Assembly (NCBI RefSeq): GCF_000424585.1
Contig: NZ_KE384211.1
Location: 1-64,000 of the forward strand
Length of the DNA: 64,000 nt
Origin: Butyrivibrio sp. MC2013
GTDB taxonomy: Bacteria > Bacillota > Clostridia > Lachnospirales > Lachnospiraceae
Direction of reading: 5' to 3'
A program made the translations under genes and the position numbers. The notes under the pieces were generated by a model. It had not been told where the DNA came from and made no database searches. It saw only the letters and a list, made by a program, of their open reading frames with translations. Below, in pieces: positions 7,714 to 16,454 of the stretch (within the stretch, counting starts at the first letter, position 1; every line of letters starts with the position of its first letter).

Positions 7714-8148
7714 ATGTCAGGTAAAACCGATGCACAGGTTATCATAGGTGGTAAAGTCCTTACCCTTAGTGGTTATGAAAGTGAAGAATACCTTCAGAAG
7801 GTAGCTTCATATATCAATAATAAGCTAGCTGAGCTTGGCGGAATGGACGGCTTTAGCCGCCAGTCTCTTGATATGCAGAATATGGCCCTTCAGCTGAATA
7901 TAGCTGATGACTATTTCAAGGCCAAGAAGCAGATCAGCCTTCTTGAAGAGCAGGCTGAAGAAAAAGAGAAAGAGCTCTATGATATCAAGCACGAGCTGAT
8001 CGCAGCTCAGATCAAGCTTGAAAATAATGAGAAGAATGTAAAGAATCTGGAAAGTGAGCTGGAAGAGAGCAGCAGAAAGATCATAAGACTGGAAGCTGAG
8101 CTCAAGAATAGCCAGTCTTCCTCTCAGTCCAGATCAAAGAAGAGCTGA
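7714..8148 (+). CDS. zapA: Cell division protein ZapA
   Basis: A 144-residue ZapA-type protein that bundles FtsZ filaments at midcell. The N-terminal globular part (VIIGGKVLTLSGYESEEYLQKVA) matches the family. A long C-terminal coiled coil rich in Glu and Lys follows from about residue 75 (YDIKHELIAAQIKLENNEK and onward). The protein is longer than E. coli ZapA because of the extended coiled coil. The ribosome site GGGGGAGAG is strong. ZapA followed by a U32 gene is common in Firmicutes. Confidence 0.9.
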   Translation: MSGKTDAQVIIGGKVLTLSGYESEEYLQKVASYINNKLAELGGMDGFSRQSLDMQNMALQLNIADDYFKAKKQISLLEEQAEEKEKELYDIKHELIAAQIKLENNEKNVKNLESELEESSRKIIRLEAELKNSQSSSQSRSKKS

Positions 8149-8193
8149 TCACAGGCTCTGATTATTGATCTGCTATAGCAGATAAAGGATCAT

Positions 8194-9525
8194 ATGTCAG
8201 ATATTATTAGATCAAAACGTCCTGAGCTGCTGGCTCCTGCAGGCAATTACGAAGCATTTCTTGCTGCGGTAAATGCAGGAGCTGATGCGGTCTATCTGGG
8301 CGGTAACAGATTTGGAGCAAGGGCATATGCTGATAATTTTGACACTGAGCATGTTATCAGAGCTATTGATTATGCCCATATCTACGGTCGCAAGGTCTAT
8401 TTGACCGTTAATACCTTAATTAAAGAAGAAGAATACCTGGACCTGTACGATTATTTGCAGCCCTTTGCTGATGCCGGGCTTGACGGAGTGATCGTACAGG
8501 ATTTTGGTGTATTTGGATTTATCAGAGAGCATTTTCCGGGGGTGGAACTTCATACTTCTACCCAGATGGCTGTTACAGGACCATATGGCGCGCGTCTCCT
8601 GAAGAAAGCCGGCGCAGTCCGCGTGGTACCTGCAAGAGAGCTGTCGCTGGAGGAAATGAAAGCTATAAGACGTGATGCGGATATTGAAGTTGAAGCCTTT
8701 GTGCATGGCGCTATGTGCTATTCATATTCAGGTATCTGTCTCTTCTCGGGAATAGTGGGAGGCAGGTCCGGCAACAGGGGACGCTGTGCCCAGCCCTGCC
8801 GTCTGCCCTATACTGTGGAAACGGGTGGCAGGATAAGGGGCAAGGATGGCAAATATTATCCCTTGTCCCTCAAGGACATGTGCACCATAGAATTCCTGCC
8901 CCTTCTTATCGAAGCCGGTATTGATTCTTTCAAGATAGAAGGCAGGATGAAGAAGGCTGAATACGCCGCAGGTGTGACCTCTATATATCGCAAGTATATA
9001 GACAGATACTATGAATATGGTACTGAAGGCGCAAGAGTCAGTGCTGAGGATATGGATATTCTCAGGTCCCTCTATATCAGATCAGAGATCAGTGAGGGCT
9101 ATTATAAGAGGCACAACGGCAGAGAAATGGTGACTCTCACAGCTCCTGGATATGAAGGCTCTGATGACGCGGTACTGAAGATGGTCAGAGAGCGGTATCT
9201 TGTAGGCGAAAAGAAGCTAAAGATCAGCCTAAAGGCTGTGCTTCATGAAGGAGAAGAGTCTGTACTCTCTATCAGCTGCGGTAATGCCAGCTATGAAGCA
9301 AAAGGGGCTGCGCCAGAGCCTGCTGCCAATAGGCCCATGGACAGGGAGACTATCCTGAAATCTCTATGTAAATTCGGCAACAGCTTCTTTGAAGTGGATG
9401 AAAACGATTGCCGTCTGGATATCAGGGATAGCGGTAATGGAATCTTCATCCCCGTAAAGGAACTCAATGATCTGAGAAGAGCTGCTGCGCAGGGACTTAT
9501 GAAAGAGCTGTCCCGGGGAGTATGA
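8194..9525 (+). CDS. U32 family protein, N-terminal half (prephenate-dependent RNA hydroxylation type)
   Basis: A 443-residue protein of peptidase family U32. Relatives (TrhP, RlhA) take part in prephenate-dependent hydroxylation of tRNA or 23S rRNA; older annotation calls them collagenase-like peptidases. Family motifs are visible: ELLAPAGNYEAFLAAVNAGADAVYLGG, HTSTQMAVTG, EAFVHGAMCYSYSGICLFS, and the iron-sulfur type cysteines in GRCAQPCRLPY. It ends with a partial DUF3656-like region. Long U32 proteins continue with a second module. Here that module is a separate gene whose ATG overlaps this stop codon, so the product is probably a two-chain version. Confidence 0.88.
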   Translation: MSDIIRSKRPELLAPAGNYEAFLAAVNAGADAVYLGGNRFGARAYADNFDTEHVIRAIDYAHIYGRKVYLTVNTLIKEEEYLDLYDYLQPFADAGLDGVIVQDFGVFGFIREHFPGVELHTSTQMAVTGPYGARLLKKAGAVRVVPARELSLEEMKAIRRDADIEVEAFVHGAMCYSYSGICLFSGIVGGRSGNRGRCAQPCRLPYTVETGGRIRGKDGKYYPLSLKDMCTIEFLPLLIEAGIDSFKIEGRMKKAEYAAGVTSIYRKYIDRYYEYGTEGARVSAEDMDILRSLYIRSEISEGYYKRHNGREMVTLTAPGYEGSDDAVLKMVRERYLVGEKKLKISLKAVLHEGEESVLSISCGNASYEAKGAAPEPAANRPMDRETILKSLCKFGNSFFEVDENDCRLDIRDSGNGIFIPVKELNDLRRAAAQGLMKELSRGV

Positions 9526-10541
9526 TAATGCCTGGTAAAAAAGGAAATAGCAAGAAGAAAATTAGTAAAATAAATAGTAAAACTAATAGAAAATCAAATA
9601 ATGAAATAGATAACAAAAATAAACGCGCTGGTAAGCCTTCTTCTGAAAAAGGCTATATTAAGCCTGGTCTTCCCTTTCATCTGCTAATAGCAAGTCTGTC
9701 TCAGCTAAAGGCATATCTTGACAGTTTCTTTAAGGCAGAAAGGATATATATAGACTATCATCTCTTAATGGATACGGGGCTAAGGGAGCAGCTTACAGCT
9801 ATTGCTGATTCGGATACAGAGATATGCTGCGCGCTTCCTTATATGCTAAGGAATGAAGATAAGCTAAAGGGATATGCTATTATAGACCGTATCGCAGACA
9901 GTTATGGAGATATACTAAAGGGCTTCCTTGTGAGGAACCTGGAGGAACTGGGTTATCTGACAGAGAAGGGCACAGAGCTTAAGCTTGTAGCTGATCATTG
10001 CATCTATTCCTGGAATCATGCTTCTGCTGCCTTTTTGAGTGCTGATCTGTCAGTATCAGAGATCACGGTGCCCCTTGAGCTCAACTCTCATGAGATAGCG
10101 GATCTATTAAAAGGCATCAGGACCACGAATGCAGAGAATAGAGAAGGAGAACTTCCTGTTTCCCTTTGTATATACGGCAGGATACCTATGATGGTATCTG
10201 CAGGCTGCGTTAAGAAGACTGCTGACAAGTGCTCGGGACTCACCGGCGAGAATAATACAGAGTATTCCTATATCACTGACAGGAAGAGGAACAGGATGCC
10301 GGTCCTGTGCGACTGCCAAAGCTGCCTTAATGTAATATATAATTCGGTGCCCCTCTCTCTTCATAAGCAAATGGGAGATATAGACAGATTGAAGGGGATA
10401 ACAGCTCTCAGGATAGATCTGACAAATGAATCAGGGGCTGAGACGGCGGCTGTCCTTCGTTTTTTTGGAGGAAAAGCCGGGGGAGATGAAGCTCCCTGCA
10501 AGGATTATACAACCGGACATTTCCGTAGAGGGACTATGTGA
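9522..10541 (+). CDS. C-terminal module of a split U32 protein
   Basis: A 339-residue protein that resembles the second half of long U32 proteins. After a basic, Asn/Lys-rich start (about residues 1-45, with many NK and KK pairs and AT-rich codons) comes a TIM-barrel-like region. It ends in conserved features of the long form: a CxxC-type cluster (LCDCQSCLNVIYNSVPLSL) and the terminal YTTGHFRRG. The start overlaps the previous stop as ATGA, indicating translational coupling; ATG 9528 is an alternative. It could be a genuine two-subunit arrangement or an old gene fission. Confidence 0.72.
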   Translation: MIMPGKKGNSKKKISKINSKTNRKSNNEIDNKNKRAGKPSSEKGYIKPGLPFHLLIASLSQLKAYLDSFFKAERIYIDYHLLMDTGLREQLTAIADSDTEICCALPYMLRNEDKLKGYAIIDRIADSYGDILKGFLVRNLEELGYLTEKGTELKLVADHCIYSWNHASAAFLSADLSVSEITVPLELNSHEIADLLKGIRTTNAENREGELPVSLCIYGRIPMMVSAGCVKKTADKCSGLTGENNTEYSYITDRKRNRMPVLCDCQSCLNVIYNSVPLSLHKQMGDIDRLKGITALRIDLTNESGAETAAVLRFFGGKAGGDEAPCKDYTTGHFRRGTM

Positions 10542-10562
10542 TCAAGCACAAGCGGGGGAGAA

Positions 10563-11909
10563 ATGATACTATACATTACTGAGATCGCCAAATATATCAC
10601 GGCCTGTGCAGCGGCTATATATGCCCTGCTGGGTTTTATCACCTTGAAATTTAAGAGTGAGAAGAGAAGAAAGCCTGTTTATGTCATATTGACAGTGCTT
10701 TTATTTACCATACTCATTCTCAGCTTTATACAGATACTGGTCAATAACAGGGATATATCCATGCTTTTATATGGCATATTTACTGCCGTTATTGTCATGC
10801 TGCTCATATCTCTTTTTCCTCTTGTATTTCCTGATTGCAACAGGATGGTCCTGTATAATGCAGCATTTCTGCTGCAGACTTCCTTTATTGTCCTGGTCAG
10901 GATCAATCAGGCTAAGGGCATCAGGCAGATGATCATAGCTGCAGCCTCTATACTGGTGAGCTTTCTGGTATGCCAGATATATTATAAATTTCCTATTTTT
11001 TCGCGTATCGGCTTTGTATACGGCGCTTTGGGAGTCAGTATGCTCCTGGCAGTTAGAGTCATTGGCAGTATGACCAACGGCTCTTATCTGTCTGTTACTC
11101 TTATGGGCCTTACATTTCAGCCTTCAGAATTTGCCAAGATCATGCTGATCCTCTTTCTTGCATGTACCCTAAGTGGGAGGACTGATATATTAAGCGTGGG
11201 TGTATGCTTTGCAGTGACTTTTGTTTATATGCTGGTCCTTCTTGCAAGCAGAGATCTGGGTGCTTCGGCTATTCTGTTTGTGATATGCCTTTGCGTGGTA
11301 TATCTTGCCACCGAGAAGATCAGATATCTCCTCGCGGGCCTGGCCCTTGGAGGAGCAGGTAGCGTTCTTGCATACTTTTTCTTTTCCCATGTAAGACGCA
11401 GATTTACAGCCTGGATCGATCCCTGGACCAATATTGATGGAAGCGGATATCAGCTGACCCAGTCCCTTTTTGGCATCAGCAGCGGAGGCTTTTGGGGGAC
11501 CGGCCTCTTTAAGGGGGATCCTTCGGCCATACCATACGTGGAGGATGATTTTATTTTCTCTGCAGTTGCCAATGAATTTGGCATTATCTATGCTGTTTCC
11601 ATGGTTTGTATATGTCTTGGTATATTCCTTATGATGCTCCTTGAGACAGCCAGGCTCAGGGACAAATGGTCAGGACTTTTGGATACAGGTATAGGCATTT
11701 CATTTATTTTCCAGACCTTCCTGACAGTAGGCGGCGGTAGCCGCTTTATACCTCTTACAGGTGTTACTCTGCCCCTTGTCAGTTACGGAGGTTCCTCCAT
11801 CATGACCAGCATGATCATGATTGGACTATTTCAAGCTACTAGTATTATCAGAATGGACGAGCATTATGATGCTCTTGCCAGATACAGGGGATATACGGGA
11901 GAGGGATAA
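10563..11909 (+). CDS. FtsW/RodA/SpoVE family peptidoglycan polymerase
   Basis: A 448-residue SEDS glycosyltransferase that polymerises glycan strands from lipid II in the membrane. Membrane segments run throughout. Recognisable SEDS features are FQPSEFAKIMLILFLA, ASRDLGASAILF, the Asp-containing loop after RFTAWIDPW, and the C-terminal TLPLVSYGGSS. The first ~120 residues are an extra hydrophobic region. It overlaps the class B PBP gene by one base (TAATG); this FtsW/RodA plus PBP pairing is the usual functional unit. Which of elongation or division it serves is not decidable here. Confidence 0.9.
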   Translation: MILYITEIAKYITACAAAIYALLGFITLKFKSEKRRKPVYVILTVLLFTILILSFIQILVNNRDISMLLYGIFTAVIVMLLISLFPLVFPDCNRMVLYNAAFLLQTSFIVLVRINQAKGIRQMIIAAASILVSFLVCQIYYKFPIFSRIGFVYGALGVSMLLAVRVIGSMTNGSYLSVTLMGLTFQPSEFAKIMLILFLACTLSGRTDILSVGVCFAVTFVYMLVLLASRDLGASAILFVICLCVVYLATEKIRYLLAGLALGGAGSVLAYFFFSHVRRRFTAWIDPWTNIDGSGYQLTQSLFGISSGGFWGTGLFKGDPSAIPYVEDDFIFSAVANEFGIIYAVSMVCICLGIFLMMLLETARLRDKWSGLLDTGIGISFIFQTFLTVGGGSRFIPLTGVTLPLVSYGGSSIMTSMIMIGLFQATSIIRMDEHYDALARYRGYTGEG

Positions 11910-13600
11910 TGTCACTTAAATGTCTGTTTCGATCAAAGAAATACAAAGAGGATTATTACGAGGATGATCCTGAGCAGGGCTATGATGGTCCTGATTATCC
12001 CGGTGATGGATATGATAACGGATATAATGGAATAAATCATTCACAGGGATATGATAACAGTTATAAAGAAGGTGATCCTTCGATGTATAATGGCCCTGTC
12101 TCTTATGAGGGTATTGAGGATATAGAAGATGATTATTCCTATGAAGATGATCCTGATTATAAGCGCAGGTATCGCAGACCTCACAAGAACAGAGGGGTAG
12201 TATTGCTTGGATGTATCTTTTCCCTACTCATGGCTGCCATGCTCACCTATATAGTCTATTACAGCTACAGCAACAGAAAGGAACTGATCTCCAACAGCTA
12301 TAATAAGCGTTCTGTGCAGCTTGCTAAAGAGAATCTCAGAGGCAGGATAGTGTCCTCGGATGGCTATGATCTTGCATATTCGGAAGTGGATGAAAAGGGT
12401 GAGGACCATAGAGTATACCCCTTTGGCAATGAATTTGCCCATGTGGTGGGCTATAACATCCTTGGAGGAAGCGGCATTGAGAAGATATCGGATTATTATC
12501 TCATGAGATCCGATGCGTCACTGTCCACCAGAGCGGATGCCATGGACAAGGGGCAGAAGTTCCCCGGCAATAATGTCTACAGTACCATCAATGCTTCTCT
12601 CCAGAGACTGGCATATTATTCACTGGGAGATTATGACGGCGCTGTTATAGTATCTGATCCAAAGACCGGCAGGATCCTGGCTATGGTATCAAAGCCTGAT
12701 TTTGACCCTAATACTATAGCTGATAACTGGAAGAGCCTTAGCCAGGACAAGGAGAGCTCGGTTCTCCTTAACAGAGCGACAGGAGGCCTCTATCCTCCGG
12801 GCTCTACCTTCAAGATAGTGACAGCTCTTGAATATATAAGGGAGCATCCTGCGGGGTATAATGATTACAAGTTCCATTGTCAGGGTTCTTTTACCAAGGA
12901 TGATACCAGTGTTAAGTGTTATCATGGTTCTGTTCATGGGAATGTTGATTTCTATGGATCCTTTGCCCAGTCCTGCAACAGCTCTTTTGCCAATATGGGA
13001 CTTGAACTGGACCAGAAAAAGTTCTCATCAACTCTGGACAAGCTTCTCTTTGGACATGAGCTTCCGACAGAGCTTCCTTCAGCAGTATCCAGGGCTGAAG
13101 CTTCGAAAGGACTGTCAGTCCATGACAGGATGCAGCTCTCTATAGGTCAGGGCAAGACTCTGGTCACGCCCCTTCATATGAATATGATCACCATGGCTAT
13201 CGCCAATGACGGCCTTCTTATGAAGCCCTATCTGGTAGAGCTGGTCAAGACTTCGGACGGACATGTACTGGAGAATACTGAGCCAAAAGAATATGGCAGG
13301 CTTATGAGTCAGGAGGAAGCTGATATCCTGACAGAGATGATGACAAAGGTTGTGGAAGAGGGTACGGGCTCTGGCCTTAAGTCTGCTTCTTATCATGCTG
13401 CAGGTAAGACCGGCTCTGCTGAATATATGACAGGCAAGACTGATTCTCATGCCTGGTTTACAGGATTTGCTCCTGCTTCCGATCCCAGGATATGTGTGAC
13501 TGTCATAATGGAGAAGGCAGGCAGCGGCGGACGTATGGCTGTGCCTGTAGCCAAGAGGATATTTGACGAGTATTTCAGAGTCTACAATTATGGAGACTGA
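11909..13600 (+). CDS. Class B penicillin-binding protein (PbpA-like transpeptidase)
   Basis: A 563-residue peptidoglycan transpeptidase. The order is a cytoplasmic N-terminal tail of about 90 residues very rich in Tyr, Asp, Gly and Glu (repeated GYD/YDN units), a basic patch, one transmembrane helix (about 95-117), a dimerisation region, then the transpeptidase domain. The catalytic motifs are STFK (S299), SCN (about residue 355) and KTG (in AAGKTGSAEYM, near 497). The gene overlaps the SEDS gene. The acidic Tyr-rich tail is unusual in length and might be a target for tyrosine phosphorylation or a binding platform. Confidence 0.92.
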   Translation: MSLKCLFRSKKYKEDYYEDDPEQGYDGPDYPGDGYDNGYNGINHSQGYDNSYKEGDPSMYNGPVSYEGIEDIEDDYSYEDDPDYKRRYRRPHKNRGVVLLGCIFSLLMAAMLTYIVYYSYSNRKELISNSYNKRSVQLAKENLRGRIVSSDGYDLAYSEVDEKGEDHRVYPFGNEFAHVVGYNILGGSGIEKISDYYLMRSDASLSTRADAMDKGQKFPGNNVYSTINASLQRLAYYSLGDYDGAVIVSDPKTGRILAMVSKPDFDPNTIADNWKSLSQDKESSVLLNRATGGLYPPGSTFKIVTALEYIREHPAGYNDYKFHCQGSFTKDDTSVKCYHGSVHGNVDFYGSFAQSCNSSFANMGLELDQKKFSSTLDKLLFGHELPTELPSAVSRAEASKGLSVHDRMQLSIGQGKTLVTPLHMNMITMAIANDGLLMKPYLVELVKTSDGHVLENTEPKEYGRLMSQEEADILTEMMTKVVEEGTGSGLKSASYHAAGKTGSAEYMTGKTDSHAWFTGFAPASDPRICVTVIMEKAGSGGRMAVPVAKRIFDEYFRVYNYGD

Positions 13601-13601
13601 T

Positions 13602-13940
13602 ATGGATAAACACTACTGCATATTTGCTGACAATCTGTATATAGGTGAATCTGTGGATAATCCTGCTCTGGTGAGATGGAAGCTGACTCACGGTGCCGGT
13701 CAGTTTGGCATATATCTCATCACTCCGGCTCTTAATGGTATTGATCAGCTGGAGATCATCCATTGTGCCAATCTGAAACAGAAATACTACAGAGAGCATC
13801 CTGCGCTCATATATGGCATAGCTGCCGGCAAGGCAGAAGCCATAGACCTTTTGGTGACTATATCCGAAGAGGCATCTGCCTCAGGTATGGACGGGGACCT
13901 TTTGGGATATCTTAGGAGCAGTGGTGGGAAAGGAGAATAA
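13602..13940 (+). CDS. Conserved small protein of unknown function in the wall gene cluster
   Basis: A 112-residue soluble protein that I do not recognise. It begins MDKHYCIFADNLYIG at ATG 13602, right after the PBP stop. GGAG at 13592-13595 supports this start over the in-frame 13590 and 13563. It is mixed alpha/beta, without signal peptide or membrane segment. It overlaps the DUF2953 gene by one base (TAATG), so it is translationally linked to the cell wall genes on one side and DUF2953/ytfJ on the other. Confidence 0.6.
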   Translation: MDKHYCIFADNLYIGESVDNPALVRWKLTHGAGQFGIYLITPALNGIDQLEIIHCANLKQKYYREHPALIYGIAAGKAEAIDLLVTISEEASASGMDGDLLGYLRSSGGKGE

Positions 13941-14983
13941 TGCCTGCGATACTATTTGGAATAATTAAATGGACAGGGATAGTAGTTGGCATTATCCTCT
14001 TACTACTACTAGTGCTTATCCTATTGATACTCTTCGTGCCTGTGAGATATGAGATCAGGGCCGTTTTGCCGCCTGACGGGGAGGGAGATATCCTGACGCG
14101 TTTTGGGGCAACTGCCAAAGTGAGCTGGCTCCTGAAAATAGTAAGGGGGAGACTCTTATTTGAAAACAAAGAGGTGTCCCTTTGGGCCAAGGCTTTGTTT
14201 TTTACCATTCTGCCTCGCGAGAGCAGGGAGGAAACAAAAGCTGAGCAAATGACAGATGCTGAGAGAGAAAAAGTGTCAGCGGCTATAGATGAGTCCGAAG
14301 AAAAGGATAATCTAATCTCTCCTAAGGCAGATACTGCAACTGAGATTGATATGCACCTGGATCTGGATGATACTCATACAGACAGTGTTTCTTATAATGA
14401 GCCTGATGATCAGGAAGAGAAAGCACCTAAAGCTGCAAAGCCTTCACGCGCTCTAAAATGGAAAATACCTGATCCTGTAAGCATTATATGGAATATTCTG
14501 GATAAGATCTTTTCTTTTATAGATATGATATTTAAGGCTGTGGATGCTCTGTGGACGCTCCTGAATGACACTGATGCCCTGGCCTCCAAAATCGAATATA
14601 CATTGGAAAAGGGCTGTGTTAGAATAGAAATGATCAGGAGGCTCATAGAGAGCCCTGAATTTGAAAGAGGATTTGGCCTTGGCAAAAAGGGCATTTACAA
14701 GGTCCTGAAGGATATCATGCCCTGTAAGATCACAGGCGAAGTGACATACGGGATGGGAGATCCTGCTGATACAGCAAATCTGCTGGCAATAGCAGGTCCT
14801 ATACTTGCCTATACAGATAACAGGCTTGATATCTATCCTGATTTTGACAGGAAATACCTGGATCTTGATATTGATATCAAGGGCAGGATAAGGATATTTG
14901 TTCTGTTGTATTGGGGCGCAGTGCTGTTTTTTAATAAGGATATCCGAGAGGTTATCCGAAGATTCAAGAAGATATTTGCCTGA
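13940..14983 (+). CDS. DUF2953 domain-containing membrane protein (YtfI-like)
   Basis: A 347-residue protein with an N-terminal transmembrane helix (about residues 7-33, run of L, I and V) followed by VPVRYEIRAVLP. A long acidic linker (about 95-165) comes next, and then the DUF2953 region (KGCVRIEMIRRLIES to VTYGMGDPADTANLLAIAG), ending in a second hydrophobic patch near the C-terminus. In Bacillus, ytfI of this family is next to ytfJ, and the same order holds here, one base apart in overlap. Role unknown; possibly envelope or sporulation related. Confidence 0.82.
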   Translation: MPAILFGIIKWTGIVVGIILLLLLVLILLILFVPVRYEIRAVLPPDGEGDILTRFGATAKVSWLLKIVRGRLLFENKEVSLWAKALFFTILPRESREETKAEQMTDAEREKVSAAIDESEEKDNLISPKADTATEIDMHLDLDDTHTDSVSYNEPDDQEEKAPKAAKPSRALKWKIPDPVSIIWNILDKIFSFIDMIFKAVDALWTLLNDTDALASKIEYTLEKGCVRIEMIRRLIESPEFERGFGLGKKGIYKVLKDIMPCKITGEVTYGMGDPADTANLLAIAGPILAYTDNRLDIYPDFDRKYLDLDIDIKGRIRIFVLLYWGAVLFFNKDIREVIRRFKKIFA

Positions 14984-15003
14984 TGCCGGGGATTGGAGGA
15001 GAA

Positions 15004-15396
15004 ATGGCTGAAAATAATTTTGATAATGTTGTTGATTCTTTGATGGATGGTATGAATCATCTTTTGTCCAGTAAGACTGTTATAGGCGAAGCTACAAAGC
15101 TTCCTGACGGTACCATGATACTTCCTCTTGTGGATGTATCCTTTGGCGTGGGAGCCGGCAGCAACAGTCAGGATAAGGCAAAGAAGGGACTGGGAGGCTT
15201 TGGTGCCAAGATGTCACCTTCAGCTGTGCTGGTCATCAAGAATGGTTCTACCAAGCTGGTCAATGTCAAGAACCAGGATGCAGTTACCAAGATACTGGAT
15301 CTGGTACCGGATGTGGTCGATAAATTTACAGCATCAAAGCAGAATATGCCCTCTGATGAGGAAGCAGTAGATGCGGCCTTTGGAGAAGAGCTGTAA
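15004..15396 (+). CDS. ytfJ: GerW/YtfJ family sporulation-type protein
   Basis: A 130-residue protein of the YtfJ (GerW) family. Characteristic stretches are seen: KTVIGEATKLPDGTMILPLVDVSFGVGAG split over the first half, then PSAVLVIKNGSTKLVNV and ILDLVPDVVDKF. In spore formers it is needed for germination, but relatives persist in non-sporulating Clostridia. ATG 15004 with GGAGGA at 14995-15000 is preferred over 14983. It is paired with DUF2953 upstream. Confidence 0.88.
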   Translation: MAENNFDNVVDSLMDGMNHLLSSKTVIGEATKLPDGTMILPLVDVSFGVGAGSNSQDKAKKGLGGFGAKMSPSAVLVIKNGSTKLVNVKNQDAVTKILDLVPDVVDKFTASKQNMPSDEEAVDAAFGEEL

Positions 15397-15423
15397 TAAG
15401 TCCTGATAAAGGGGGACGGAGCC

Positions 15424-15984
15424 ATGGATAAGATAAGCAGCGAAGATATAATCAAAAACGGAAACGAGAAGGATCTTGAAGAACTAAGGCTCTTCCTCTT
15501 TAAAGAGTGCTGCCGCCTTAAGAACAGAGAGAGTGCTCTAAATGACCAGTGGACGAAGCTGGAAAAGATGAGACAGGATCTGGCTGACGAGACAGCGGAG
15601 AGACTAAGGCAGCTCCAGGAGGAGCGGGCCGCTTTTGAACAGGAAGCTTCCATGTTTGATCAAAAGATGGCTATCCTTACCGATGGATTTAAGAAGCTTG
15701 AGGCTGACAGACAGCAGCTAAGGGCTCAGGAGAAGAAAATCTTATCTGACAGGAGGAGTCTCCTTGAAGATATGGCCTATATGGATGATGAGATACAGCG
15801 CAAATCCGCAGAGCTCATGTCTGTGCTCTTTAAAGGTGCTGAAGGCGAAGCTCAGCTCAAGAAGAGATACAGGGACCTGATGAAGATATTCCATCCCGAT
15901 AATACGGATGGAGATACAGAGCTGGTACAGCTCCTTAATATCGAATATACAAGACTTCTTGATGAATTAGGTGACTATTATTGA
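15424..15984 (+). CDS. Coiled-coil protein with C-terminal J domain
   Basis: A 186-residue protein. Residues about 15-130 form a long charged coiled coil (KLEKMRQDLADETAERLRQ and similar). The last ~50 residues form a short J-domain-like helical hairpin with the HPD motif in KIFHPDNTDGD. J domains recruit and stimulate DnaK; here the domain is at the C-terminus, the reverse of DnaJ, so it is probably a specialised DnaK adaptor. The partner is unknown. The next gene has its own promoter. Confidence 0.75.
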   Translation: MDKISSEDIIKNGNEKDLEELRLFLFKECCRLKNRESALNDQWTKLEKMRQDLADETAERLRQLQEERAAFEQEASMFDQKMAILTDGFKKLEADRQQLRAQEKKILSDRRSLLEDMAYMDDEIQRKSAELMSVLFKGAEGEAQLKKRYRDLMKIFHPDNTDGDTELVQLLNIEYTRLLDELGDYY

Positions 15985-16001
15985 ATTTTTAAAAAAACTT
16001 C

Positions 16002-16030
16002 TTGCAAATAGTCCCGGTCTTTGATATAGT
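16002..16030 (+). promoter_or_regulatory. Sigma-A-type promoter of rpmB
   Basis: TTGCAA (16002-16007) and TATAGT (16025-16030) are separated by exactly 17 bases, in the intergenic space upstream of rpmB. Confidence 0.65.
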
Positions 16031-16034
16031 ATCA

Positions 16035-16058
16035 ATGTTGCGACTTGGTGTCGCACAT
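16035..16058 (+). promoter_or_regulatory. Leader hairpin of rpmB mRNA
   Basis: TGCGAC (16039-16044) and GTCGCA (16050-16055) pair, and ATG/CAT extend the stem across a one-base bulge. It would form at the very 5' end of the rpmB transcript. It could stabilise the mRNA or take part in feedback by a ribosomal protein; there is no direct evidence. Confidence 0.45.
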
Positions 16059-16115
16059 TTATAAAATTGTTATGTAAATTAGCAGATTTCACATGGCTTA
16101 TAAGGAGGTGTCAAA

Positions 16116-16301
16116 ATGGCAAAGTGCGAAGTTTGTGGCAAGGGCGTTCATTTCGGTAACAACGTAAGCCATTCCCATAGAAGATCAAACAGAGCATGGA
16201 ACGCAAATGTTCAGCGAGTAGCTGTTAAGATCAACGGCAATACACGCAGAATGAACGTATGCACCAGCTGTCTCAGATCTAATGCTGTAGAAAGAGCATA
16301 A
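16116..16301 (+). CDS. rpmB: 50S ribosomal protein L28
   Basis: A 61-residue L28. It starts MAKCEVCGKGVHFGNNVSHS and has the zinc-ribbon cysteine pairs CEVC and CTSC, i.e. the C+ form. Typical ends are present (RRMNVCTSCLRSNAVERA). The ribosome site AAGGAGG is strong. It has its own promoter and a terminator at 16320, so it is a single-gene transcript. Confidence 0.97.
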   Translation: MAKCEVCGKGVHFGNNVSHSHRRSNRAWNANVQRVAVKINGNTRRMNVCTSCLRSNAVERA

Positions 16302-16319
16302 GAGTATTTGAGTAGTACC

Positions 16320-16353
16320 AGGGGACATCTGAATAAGATGTCCCTTGTTTGTT
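16320..16353 (+). terminator. Terminator of rpmB
   Basis: The stem GGGGACATCT (16321-16330) pairs with AGATGTCCCT (16336-16345), loop GAATA, followed by TGTTTGTT. Confidence 0.8.
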
Positions 16354-16369
16354 ATCGTAATATGATGAC

Positions 16370-16403
16370 GTAAGGGTCAAAAGGAATTTTTGACACCTAC
16401 CTC
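16370..16403. repeat. Dispersed palindromic repeat, copy 2 (inverted)
   Basis: The reverse complement of this 34-base stretch matches 571-605 with about three differences. The palindrome is GGGTCAAAAG against TTTTTGACACC, with one base missing in one arm relative to copy 1. It lies just upstream of the asp23-fakA transcript. No transposase is adjacent. Confidence 0.65.
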
Positions 16404-16454
16404 ATATGATAAAATATTAGTCGTGACCAATAACAACTGACCAGGAGGATTCCT

